This document shows positions 9,891 to 17,621 of a stretch of DNA of 64,000 nt, one piece after another. Position 1 is the first letter of the stretch. Each line of letters begins with the position of its first letter. The stretch spans positions 457,557 to 521,556 of the forward strand of contig JADBKP010000001.1 in the NCBI GenBank assembly GCA_014896315.1, read 5' to 3'. Origin of the DNA: Limnochordales bacterium (GTDB taxonomy: Bacteria > Bacillota > Limnochordia > Limnochordales > DUMU01). Made by a program: the position numbers and the translations under genes. The notes below the pieces were generated by a model that saw nothing but the letters and a program-made list of their open reading frames with translations, had not been told where the DNA came from and made no database searches.

Positions 9891-12182
9891 ATGGCAGTTG
9901 CTCGCAAAGAAGAGCCCGGAGTAGGTTTGGCCCAGGAGGTCGCGCTTAAGACCGGCAACGAGATGGCAGCGCTGGCCGCGAGCCAGATCAACTATCACAT
10001 TATGGGATATTACCCGATTACGCCTTCCACAGAAATCGCCGAGTTTCTCGACGAGATGAAGGCGGAAGGGTTGCATCAGATTTACATGATCGAGGGCGAA
10101 GGTGAGCACAGCGCCGCCGGTATCTGCTACGGTGCATCCACCGCCGGCGGTCGTGTCTTCAATGCCACCAGCGCTAACGGGTTGATGTACGCCATCGAGC
10201 AGCTCCCCGTTCAATCGGGGACTCGCTTCCCGATGGTTCTCGACCTTGTAACTCGTACCATCAGCGGTCCGCTTGATATTCGGGGCGACCACTCGGATCT
10301 CTATTTCGCCATGCATACCGGCTGGATCGTGCTGCTCGCCCGGGATCCGCAAGCGGTCTATGACATGAATATCATGGCGGTTCGTATCGGTGAGCATCCC
10401 GATGTGATGCTTCCCGTAATCGTCGCCTACGACGGTTTCTTCACCAGTCACCAGAAGCGCCGTGTTCAGTTCTTCCGGGACGCGGAGGTTGTCCGCCAGT
10501 TTGTGGGCGAGCGGAAACAGCCGTATACCACGATCGACCCGCGCCATCCGATTACCGTCGGCGCTTACATGAATGACCCTGATATCATCAACAACAAGTA
10601 TCAGATGAAGCTGGCGATGGAGGCCGCATATGAGCGGGTGATTCCCGAGGTCTTCGCCGAGTATGCCCGTCTGAGCGGCAGGGAGTACTCGCTGGTCGAC
10701 CTGTACCGGATGGAGGATGCGGAAGTGGCTGTCTTCCTGCTCAACTCCGCAGCCGAAACGGCCAAGGATGTGGTCGACCGCCTGCGGGCCCAGGGTTACA
10801 AGGTAGGCGTGATCAGCCCCAACGTGCTGCGGCCCTTCCCCGTGCGTGAGATTCAGAAAGCGCTGCGTAACGTCAAGGCCCTCGTCATCGGCGATCGGGC
10901 CGACTCCCTCGGCGGCTTTGGCGGTAGCGTCAGTCACGAGGTTAAGTCAGCCCTCAAGGACGATCCGGAAAACCGGACCCTGGTAGCAACCCGCATCTAC
11001 GGTCTGGGTGGCAAGGAGTTCTACGACGATGAGGCGGAAAGCTTCTTCCGGCTCGGTTTGGAGATAGCCAGAACCGGACGGGTAGACGTGCCCTATGACT
11101 ACTCCGACGTGACTGCTGGGGATCCTGCAGTCAGGCCCGTGCAAGCGCTTGAGCCCCTGCGCAAGGAAGAGGTTACCCTCGGGCTGACGCAGGTGGAGAA
11201 AGATGAGGCCACGGGAGAACTCAAGGTCAAGGTGGCCCCGCCACGGGCGCTGACCGAGCGGCCCAAGCGGATTGTCTCCGGTCACGGTGCCTGCCCTGGT
11301 TGCGGTATCTTCTCCGGTATCGATACTTTCCTCAAGGGTATTGAGGGTGACGTGGTCATCCTCTTCCAGACGGGTTGTGGCTACGTGGTCTCCGCCGGAT
11401 ATCCATACAGCTCGCACAGGGTGACGTTTATTCACAACCTGTTCCAGAACGGGGCGGCCACCCTGGGCGGTGTGGTGGATATGTTTGAGGAGCGGGTCCG
11501 CCGGGGCGAGATCCCGTCCGGCGAGGACATCACCTTTATCATGGTGTCCGGTGACGGCGGAATGGACATCGGTATGGGGTCGGCCATTGGTGCGGCTTTA
11601 CGCAACCATAAGATGATCATCCTCGAGTATGACAACGAGGGTTACATGAATACGGGCAGCCAGATGTCGTACTCGACGCCGATCGGCCACATGACCAGTA
11701 CCACCCACATTGGACCGGCCGGTCGCGGCAAGACCTTCCATCATAAGGATACGCCGCAGATCATGGCGGCCACCAACATCCCGTATGTCTTCACGGGAGT
11801 GGAGGCTTTCCCGCAGGATCTGATACGGAAGGCGGCGAAGGCACAGTGGTATGCCAAGCATGAGGGGCTTGTCTACGGTAAGATCCTCAGCGCTTGCCCG
11901 CTTAACTGGCGTTCCGAGGACAAGCTGGGGACCAAGATCGTCGAGACGGCGGTCAACTGCTGCTTCTTCCCGCTCTACGAGGTTGAGCACGGAAAGACCA
12001 GGATCACGTACAACCCCGAGGAGAAGGGTAAGCGGGTCCCGGTCACGGAATGGCTGAAGATGATGGGGAAGACCCGCCACCTTCTTAAGCCGGAGTTTGA
12101 ACCGGAGCTGAGGGCATTCGAACAGGAAGTGGAGAGACGCTGGCAGCGGCTTAAGGCCAAGCATGAGCATCCGCTCCTGTGA
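9891..12182 (+). CDS. porAB: 2-oxoacid:ferredoxin oxidoreductase, fused alpha-beta subunit
   Basis: The catalytic partner of the preceding gene, 763 residues. The alpha part comes first (GYYPITPSTEIAEFLDEMK, then IEGEGEHSAAGICYGASTAG), including the C-terminal transketolase-like region. After a charged linker near residue 430 the beta part begins, with HGACPGCG (about residue 465) giving cluster cysteines. The thiamine diphosphate/Mg site is GDGGMDIGMGSAIGAALRN (from about residue 553), closing with EYDNEGYMNTGSQMS. The stand-alone CoA-binding domain of one-chain pyruvate synthases is absent. The enzyme would feed reduced ferredoxin to the Rnf complex encoded at the other end of the window. 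It could act on pyruvate, 2-oxoglutarate or branched-chain 2-oxoacids. Confidence 0.9.
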   Translation: MAVARKEEPGVGLAQEVALKTGNEMAALAASQINYHIMGYYPITPSTEIAEFLDEMKAEGLHQIYMIEGEGEHSAAGICYGASTAGGRVFNATSANGLMYAIEQLPVQSGTRFPMVLDLVTRTISGPLDIRGDHSDLYFAMHTGWIVLLARDPQAVYDMNIMAVRIGEHPDVMLPVIVAYDGFFTSHQKRRVQFFRDAEVVRQFVGERKQPYTTIDPRHPITVGAYMNDPDIINNKYQMKLAMEAAYERVIPEVFAEYARLSGREYSLVDLYRMEDAEVAVFLLNSAAETAKDVVDRLRAQGYKVGVISPNVLRPFPVREIQKALRNVKALVIGDRADSLGGFGGSVSHEVKSALKDDPENRTLVATRIYGLGGKEFYDDEAESFFRLGLEIARTGRVDVPYDYSDVTAGDPAVRPVQALEPLRKEEVTLGLTQVEKDEATGELKVKVAPPRALTERPKRIVSGHGACPGCGIFSGIDTFLKGIEGDVVILFQTGCGYVVSAGYPYSSHRVTFIHNLFQNGAATLGGVVDMFEERVRRGEIPSGEDITFIMVSGDGGMDIGMGSAIGAALRNHKMIILEYDNEGYMNTGSQMSYSTPIGHMTSTTHIGPAGRGKTFHHKDTPQIMAATNIPYVFTGVEAFPQDLIRKAAKAQWYAKHEGLVYGKILSACPLNWRSEDKLGTKIVETAVNCCFFPLYEVEHGKTRITYNPEEKGKRVPVTEWLKMMGKTRHLLKPEFEPELRAFEQEVERRWQRLKAKHEHPLL

Positions 12183-12280
12183 CGGAGAAGGTAACGACGG
12201 GAATCACAGGAGAGTAGCAGAGTGCAGCGAGGAGCGGAGCTCGCAGGAACTGCTGGTAGCAGGATGGAAGAGTAATTGAG

Positions 12281-12323
12281 GGACAGAGGAAAGGACGTCC
12301 GACCGGGCGTCCTTCCTTTGTCC
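12281..12323 (+). terminator. Strong terminator hairpin after the por operon
   Basis: Long complementary arms GGACAGAGGAAAGGACGTCC and GGGCGTCCTTCCTTTGTCC enclose a GACC loop, followed by a short T stretch. It lies 100 bases past the alpha-beta stop codon and could work on both strands. The remaining intergenic bases up to 12450 contain only GGCTGTGGC-type simple repeats around 12360-12385. Confidence 0.75.
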
Positions 12324-12450
12324 TTTGCATAGGATAGGACACTTTCTTCCCCCGCGGCCACCGTGGCTGTGGCGGTGGCTGTGGCAAGTTGGACATAGCG
12401 AGATGGCGTAGCGCGGCTGCGCCGTGTGCAGCTGCTGGAAAGGGGCGCGT

Positions 12451-13998
12451 ATGGTCGGCGACAAGGTTCCAGGCCGTGCTCAAAGTGTGGGTGAGGGTGA
12501 GCGGGCCGCCGGTCCGGAGATCCCAAACAGAGCACAGCCCGGATCGAGCGACAGCCCGGGGGGCAGACCGGAACCCGATGCCGGATTCAAACCGGGACTC
12601 ACCCCGAAGCAGCGGGCAGAGGCCATGCGCTGGAGCATTTGGGACGGGGTATTCGCCTCTATCAGCGATAATCTTGTCATACCCTTCCAGGCGCTGTTCG
12701 CCCTCTACCTGGGTGCCAGTACATCACAGGTAGGTCTGCTAACAGCACTGCCCTTGTTGGTGGGCAACATCCTGCAATTACCTTTTGCCAGTCTGACCGA
12801 GCGCTGGGGCAACCGGAAGAAGATATACCTTTATGCGAACTTTATTGCCAGATTCCTCTGGTTACCGGCGGGTGCTATACCCTTCTTTTTCCAGGGCAGG
12901 ACGGCCGTTAACCTCTTTATCGGCCTGGTCACGCTGCGGAGCATCTTTGCCTCGGCGGCCGTACCCGGCTGGACCTCACTGATGGCCGACATTACTCCAC
13001 GGCGGCGAAGGGGTAGATTCTTTGCCTGGCGCAACGTCGTGGTAAACGTTGCGGCCCTGGCTGCCTCGGTCGCCGCCGGATGGTTCATTCAACGGTTGCC
13101 TGTTGCCCGCGGGTATCAACTGGCCTTCCTTCTTTCCTTCCTGGCGGGGGGAGCGGCCCTCCTTGCCTTTGCCAGAGTTCCCGAACCGCCGCTATGCCGG
13201 TATCAAACCGGTCCGGCCGTAGTTGATCAGGACGCCGATAAATCTGCACGAGGGATCATAACGAACCGCCGGGCAAAGCCGCGTGTGGTGAGTTTTCTAC
13301 GAGAGTTCTCCTGGGATGCTCTGAACGGTTTCCTTTGGACCTCCGCACTCTGGAACTTTGCCGTCAATCTGGCCGGTCCGCTCATGCCGGTATATTACTG
13401 GGATACTCTCAAGGGTAGTGAGCAAATCTGGGGTATCGGCCAGGGGGCGACTTTTGTTGTTACTATACTTTCGCAACGCTACTGGGGAAGACTCGCAGAC
13501 CAGTGGGGGGCCAGGCGGACCCTGCTATTAGCGGGCATTGGGGCTGCCCTGGTACCCGTCCCCTGGATAATCGCGCGAGCGCCTTTCGACATAGTCTGGG
13601 CACAGCTCTGGAGCGGGTTAGCCTGGGCGGGGTACAATCTAGCTTCGTTCAACCTGTTGCTCGAAGTAACTCCGGAGGACCACCGGACGCGTTCGGTGGG
13701 CGCGTACAATCTTCTCATGGGGATCGCGTCAGCACTCGGTCCGGTGATCGGAGCAGCGTTGGCCGAAAGATGGGGCCTGATCACCGTCTTCATCATTTCG
13801 ACCGTATTACGCTTCCTCGGCTTGCTCACTATTGGTATGAGGGTGAAAATAGACATCGATAGGCCGTGGCAGTGGAGAGACCTGCTTCCGTGCCTGCCGG
13901 AGCTTCGGACGCGCCAGGGCAATGCGCTCCGCTGGTCCTTTTTCTCCGGGGGGCGCGGCTATCTCTCCCGCTTTGGGGCGGGCCACGAAGACGAGTAG
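12451..13998 (+). CDS. MFS transporter
   Basis: A 515-residue inner-membrane carrier of the major facilitator superfamily with about 12 hydrophobic helices. The N terminus is a hydrophilic stretch of about 50 residues; the first helix region begins around [27 protein letters not shown]. The loop between helices 2 and 3 carries the family-type signature [14 protein letters not shown], and the second half repeats it as [16 protein letters not shown] chose the ATG at 12451 because GGAAAGGGG precedes it. The C-terminal tail, past about residue 470, is polar and unlike a normal MFS end, so it may read into former non-coding DNA. The substrate is unknown and no neighbour suggests one. Confidence 0.8.
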   Translation: MVGDKVPGRAQSVGEGERAAGPEIPNRAQPGSSDSPGGRPEPDAGFKPGLTPKQRAEAMRWSIWDGVFASISDNLVIPFQALFALYLGASTSQVGLLTALPLLVGNILQLPFASLTERWGNRKKIYLYANFIARFLWLPAGAIPFFFQGRTAVNLFIGLVTLRSIFASAAVPGWTSLMADITPRRRRGRFFAWRNVVVNVAALAASVAAGWFIQRLPVARGYQLAFLLSFLAGGAALLAFARVPEPPLCRYQTGPAVVDQDADKSARGIITNRRAKPRVVSFLREFSWDALNGFLWTSALWNFAVNLAGPLMPVYYWDTLKGSEQIWGIGQGATFVVTILSQRYWGRLADQWGARRTLLLAGIGAALVPVPWIIARAPFDIVWAQLWSGLAWAGYNLASFNLLLEVTPEDHRTRSVGAYNLLMGIASALGPVIGAALAERWGLITVFIISTVLRFLGLLTIGMRVKIDIDRPWQWRDLLPCLPELRTRQGNALRWSFFSGGRGYLSRFGAGHEDE

Positions 13999-14105
13999 CC
14001 CTGACCGGGTGCGATGCCAGCTGGCCGTCGCCGGGCAGGCACAGGGTACGGATCGGCCAGTGCTGGGTCGGTGCCGATGTATACTGGCGGAGAGCTGAGC
14101 TGTGC

Positions 14106-14137
14106 GCTTGCCGACCGCCGGTCGGCAAGCTTGTTTT
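14106..14137 (+). terminator. Terminator or attenuator hairpin just before serS
   Basis: A perfect 11-base stem (GCTTGCCGACC and GGTCGGCAAGC) with a 3-base loop is followed by TTGTTTT. Only 28 bases separate it from the serS ATG, too few for a promoter, so serS transcripts must start upstream and read through it. TATACT at 14080-14085 could be a -10 element, with a poor -35. No T-box sequence or specifier loop is visible. Confidence 0.7.
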
Positions 14138-14165
14138 GCAGCGGTTAACACACGGAGGGAAGAGG

Positions 14166-15446
14166 ATGCTCGACCTGAAATTGATTCGCACAAACCCTGA
14201 GGTGGTCCGGGAAGCGTTGCGCCGGCGGCACGAGGATGCTCCCCTTGACGAGTTGCTGGCCAAAGACGAGGAGAGGCGCAGATTACTGGCCGAGGTGGAG
14301 GGTCTGAAAGCGACCCGGAACCGTGTCTCAGAGGAGATTGCCGCCCGCAAGAAGCGGGGAGAGGACGCAAGTGAACTGATCACTTCCATGCGGGATGTGT
14401 CAAACCGCGTGCAGGAGTTGGACGCCCGGGTCAGGGAGTTGGAGGAGGAGATACAGCGGTTACTCCTCGCGATTCCTAATATCCCTCATCCCTCAGTCCC
14501 CGAAGGAAGGGATGAAAGGGACAATCAAGAAGTCCGCCGGGTTGGAACACCGCGGAAGTTCGACTTTGAACCCCTTCCTCACTGGGAGCTGGGAGTCCGC
14601 CTTGGTATCCTCGATTTTGAACGGGCGGCGAAGATCTCAGGCGCCCGATTTGTCTTCCTTACCGGGCTCGGGGCACGATTGGCGCGGGCACTGACCAACT
14701 TCATGCTGGATCTGCATGTCCGGGAACATGGTTACCGCGAGGTGTTTCCTCCGTTTCTGGTCAACACGGACAGCATGACGGGTACGGGGCAATTGCCGAA
14801 GTTTGCGGAAGATGCCTTCAAGGTCGAAAACCAGGACCTCTACCTGATTCCCACAGCAGAAGTACCGGTAACAAATATGCACCGGGATGAGATTCTCGAT
14901 GGTAGCAAGCTTCCCCTCTACTATGTCGGTTACTCCTCCTGTTTCCGGGCGGAGGCCGGTTCTTACGGGCGGGACACCCGGGGATTGATCCGGATGCACC
15001 AGTTCGAGAAGGTAGAGCTGGTCAAGTTCGTGCTGCCCGAGACGAGCTATGACGAGCTGGAAAAGCTGGTCGCGGACGCGGAAGATGTGCTCAAGCGCTT
15101 GGGATTGCCCTATCGGGTGATGCTGATGTGCACCGCCGACCTTGGCTTTGCCCAGACCAAGAAGTATGACCCCGAGGTATGGATGCCGAGCTACGGCCGG
15201 TACGTGGAGATCTCAAGCTGCAGCAACTTCGAGGATTTCCAGGCCCGCCGGGCCAACATCCGTTTCCGCCGTGCACCGGGAGCCCGTCCGGAATACCCGC
15301 ACACCTTGAATGGCTCGGGGCTGGCAATTGGCCGCACCCTGGCCGCGATCCTGGAGAACTACCAGCAAGCCGACGGTTCGGTGGTGATTCCGGAAGCGCT
15401 CAGACCGTACATGGATGGGCTTGAGGTGATCCGACCGCAAAACTGA
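14166..15446 (+). CDS. serS: Serine--tRNA ligase
   Basis: Charges tRNA-Ser in the cytoplasm. The 426-residue protein begins with the typical [18 protein letters not shown], followed by the long antiparallel coiled-coil arm (residues about 30-105) that grips the long variable arm of tRNA-Ser. Class II motif 2 is visible as [21 protein letters not shown] (about 261-281) and motif 3 as [16 protein letters not shown] (about 382-397). The ATG at 14166 has GGAGGG upstream. Two tRNA-Ser genes are located in the same window at about 39.2 and 40.4 kb. A strong hairpin right before the gene suggests transcriptional attenuation. Confidence 0.97.
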   Translation: MLDLKLIRTNPEVVREALRRRHEDAPLDELLAKDEERRRLLAEVEGLKATRNRVSEEIAARKKRGEDASELITSMRDVSNRVQELDARVRELEEEIQRLLLAIPNIPHPSVPEGRDERDNQEVRRVGTPRKFDFEPLPHWELGVRLGILDFERAAKISGARFVFLTGLGARLARALTNFMLDLHVREHGYREVFPPFLVNTDSMTGTGQLPKFAEDAFKVENQDLYLIPTAEVPVTNMHRDEILDGSKLPLYYVGYSSCFRAEAGSYGRDTRGLIRMHQFEKVELVKFVLPETSYDELEKLVADAEDVLKRLGLPYRVMLMCTADLGFAQTKKYDPEVWMPSYGRYVEISSCSNFEDFQARRANIRFRRAPGARPEYPHTLNGSGLAIGRTLAAILENYQQADGSVVIPEALRPYMDGLEVIRPQN

Positions 15447-15487
15447 AGGGATCAGTCCCGGAGCAAGAAGGAGCGGGGCACGAGGAA

Positions 15488-15525
15488 TGCCCGGAAAGCC
15501 ACGGCGTGCGGCCGGGCGCCGGGCA
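15488..15525. terminator. Possible terminator between convergent serS and the 114-residue gene
   Basis: TGCCCGG and CCGGGCA arms (15488-15494, 15519-15525) flank a GC-rich region that can pair further, followed by CTCCAGTTTTG on the plus strand. Confidence 0.35.
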
Positions 15526-15539
15526 CTCCAGTTTTGTGG

Positions 15540-15884
15540 TCAGGCCTGCATGTCGGGGGTGGCGGTAAACTCAACCGGACTGATGGTCAGGGCCATTTCT
15601 CCCTGCATCACGGTGGAGCCCCAATCTTCCTTTCCCAGCTGGACCTGCATCCCGCCTTGCAGCGGCAGGGCTATGGTGGCGTGTTCCCGGCTGCCCGGTA
15701 GGTGACCGACGACCCGCAACGTTTTCCTGTCCGGCAGCGAATCATCGATATAGGCTTTCTCCATCCGCATCACCGCCTGGCCCAGCTTGTCCGCCCCCAT
15801 CCGGAGCGATACCACGCACTCTTTGCCCTCGTATGCTTTGTTCAGCTCCGAGACAACGTGGTTTGCGTCCTGCGCCTGTTTCAT
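15540..15884 (-). CDS. Hypothetical protein, 114 residues
   Basis: I do not recognise this protein. It is soluble, without signal peptide or membrane segment. The first half is helical and charged (DANHVVSELNKAYEGKECVV), the second half looks like beta strands (ALPLQGGMQVQLGKEDWGSTVMQGEMALTISPVEF). The ATG at 15884 has AGGAGGG upstream. The frame is open for another 87 codons but that extension is low-complexity and basic. It is transcribed divergently from the ArsB-like transporter, about 145 bases away. It has no cysteines or metal-binding clusters that would suggest a redox or arsenic role beyond one cysteine. Confidence 0.6.
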   Translation of the reverse strand: MKQAQDANHVVSELNKAYEGKECVVSLRMGADKLGQAVMRMEKAYIDDSLPDRKTLRVVGHLPGSREHATIALPLQGGMQVQLGKEDWGSTVMQGEMALTISPVEFTATPDMQA

Positions 15885-16029
15885 CACGGGCTTCCCTCCT
15901 GTGGCTCTGGTCGTGCCTTCTGCCTTGGTAGGTTTTCCGCAGCCGCGGCAGAGATATACGGTGGAGATACGGTGTATGCTTCGGGTAGCATGAGAGTGGC
16001 GGAGAAGAGGGGGCAGCGGTACGTTCACG

Positions 16030-17511
16030 GTGGCAGCAGAAGCAGTTTCGTCCGATTGGTCCTTTCTACCTCTGCTTGTGTTGGTGCTCGTCCTTCTCTT
16101 CATTTTTCGGCGTCCGCGAGGGCTTTCCGAGGCCTGGTTCACCATGGGTGGCGCCGGGCTCCTGGCAGCCCTGGGCTATTTGGATGCTGCGGACGTACGG
16201 GTTGTAGTGGGGCAAACCGCGCCCACCCTGGCCTTCCTGGCCGGGATGCTCGTGGTAGCGTTCGTCGCCGACCGGGCCGGGGTCTTCCGCCGCGTTGCCG
16301 AGTGGGTGGCAGGCCGAGCCGGCAGCTCGCCAGTCAGGCTTTATGTTCTGCTTTTCCTCTTGGGGTCGGCCATGACAATCTTTTTTTCGCTCGATACCAC
16401 CGCGGTGACGCTCACGCCAATCGTGCTGGCAATTGCGGCCCGGCTGGGGCTGCCGCTGCTTCCTTTCGTGTGGCTGGCAGTTTACACCGCCAATGCCGCG
16501 TCATTGCTCCTGCCGGTGAGCAATCTGACGAACCTGATTGCGGTAGGGTATTATGGCATTCCGTTTTGGGAATATGCCCGGGTTATGTTCTGGCCGGCTG
16601 TGCTTGTGATTGCCCTCAATCTCCTCCTTTTCGTATTTCTCTTCCGCGACCAGCTCAGAGGAGCCCGGCCCGCCCAACTGGCGGAGCGTGTGGAGGCAGG
16701 ATCTCGTACACCTGACGAGGTGCCAGCTATTCCTGGGAGGCCTTCGGAGACTGCTTGCAACGAGGATGAGGGATTGGTCCGTTGGGTGGGAATGGGGCTT
16801 CTGGCACTCCTGGCGGGACTGGGCCTGTCCCCCTATCTCAACTGGCCGCTTTGGCAGGTCTCGACGGTAGCGGCCGTGCTATTTACCCTGCTCGCGCTAT
16901 GGCGGCGCTTGATCGAACCAGTTGAACTGGTTCGCAAGGTGTCCTGGAGCGTGATCCCGTTTGTGTTCGGGCTATTCCTGGTGATCCGTGCCGTCGAACC
17001 CGGCTTCTACAGGCTGCTCGAGGCCACTCACCTCCTTGCTTTGCTGCGGGCGCCGGGAGAGGTAACGGCAGCAGCGGCTGTACCGGCGACAGCGACTGCA
17101 CCTGCACCTGCGGCTGCGGCTGCACCTGCGGGTGCGGCGGCTGGCCATATGGCACTTGGTCTTGACGGCGTTACTGGTAAGGTGGCGACTGCCGCCCGCT
17201 TCGCTGTCCTGGGGGCGGTCTCTGCCAATCTGGTGAATAACTTGCCGGCGGAACTACTCTTCCTTGACCTTGCCGGTCCCGGGCCGGCCCTTTACGGTCT
17301 CTTGCTGGGCGTCAACCTTGGTCCGAATCTTACCATAATCGGCAGCCTGGCCACCATCCTGGTGCTCTCCCTAGCCCGCCAGGCCGGGACTTCCGTTTCT
17401 TTATGGGATTACCTCCGGTTGGGTTTGGTCATGACACCCGCACTACTGCTGGCGGCTCTGGCCGGGTTGCTCCTTGCTGCCGGCGCTGGCTTGACGGCAC
17501 CTGCCATCTAA
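16030..17511 (+). CDS. ArsB/NhaD-type anion or sodium transporter (ion transporter superfamily)
   Basis: A 493-residue membrane protein with about 11-12 helices. The layout resembles ArsB-type carriers: an N-terminal hydrophobic block, then TLAFLAGMLVVAFVADRAGVFRRVAEWVA, then the hairpin segment SLDTTAVTLTPIVLAIAARLG and the half-helix ANAASLLLPVSNLTNLI. The second half repeats it with SANLVNNLPAELLFLDLAGP and LGVNLGPNLTIIGSLATILV. Arsenite extrusion is the classical role, but no ars genes surround it, so the substrate is open. The start is a GTG at 16030; a GAGAAGAGGGGG tract upstream is somewhat far away, so the start is uncertain. A linker near residues 345-377 is an Ala/Pro/Thr simple-sequence insertion. 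Confidence 0.75.
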   Translation: MAAEAVSSDWSFLPLLVLVLVLLFIFRRPRGLSEAWFTMGGAGLLAALGYLDAADVRVVVGQTAPTLAFLAGMLVVAFVADRAGVFRRVAEWVAGRAGSSPVRLYVLLFLLGSAMTIFFSLDTTAVTLTPIVLAIAARLGLPLLPFVWLAVYTANAASLLLPVSNLTNLIAVGYYGIPFWEYARVMFWPAVLVIALNLLLFVFLFRDQLRGARPAQLAERVEAGSRTPDEVPAIPGRPSETACNEDEGLVRWVGMGLLALLAGLGLSPYLNWPLWQVSTVAAVLFTLLALWRRLIEPVELVRKVSWSVIPFVFGLFLVIRAVEPGFYRLLEATHLLALLRAPGEVTAAAAVPATATAPAPAAAAAPAGAAAGHMALGLDGVTGKVATAARFAVLGAVSANLVNNLPAELLFLDLAGPGPALYGLLLGVNLGPNLTIIGSLATILVLSLARQAGTSVSLWDYLRLGLVMTPALLLAALAGLLLAAGAGLTAPAI

Positions 17512-17621
17512 ATGCCAATATGGAAATCCCATTCAGCGACAGGATAGCGGGGCCTCGCCGAGAATTTATTCGGTTATTTAGCATATGTATCCAGAAACAA
17601 TCTGGGAGGGATCAATGTCTC

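Noticed and set aside
9741-10937. Long minus-strand open frame of 398 codons
   Set aside because: Entirely antisense to the fused alpha-beta oxidoreductase, whose motifs prove the plus strand is coding; typical high-GC shadow frame.
13999-14165. T-box riboswitch before serS
   Set aside because: No TGGNACCGCG sequence and no specifier loop could be found; only the terminator-like hairpin is supported.
13829-14389. Minus-strand frames across the MFS-serS junction
   Set aside because: They cover the ends of two well-supported genes on the other strand and show no start signal.
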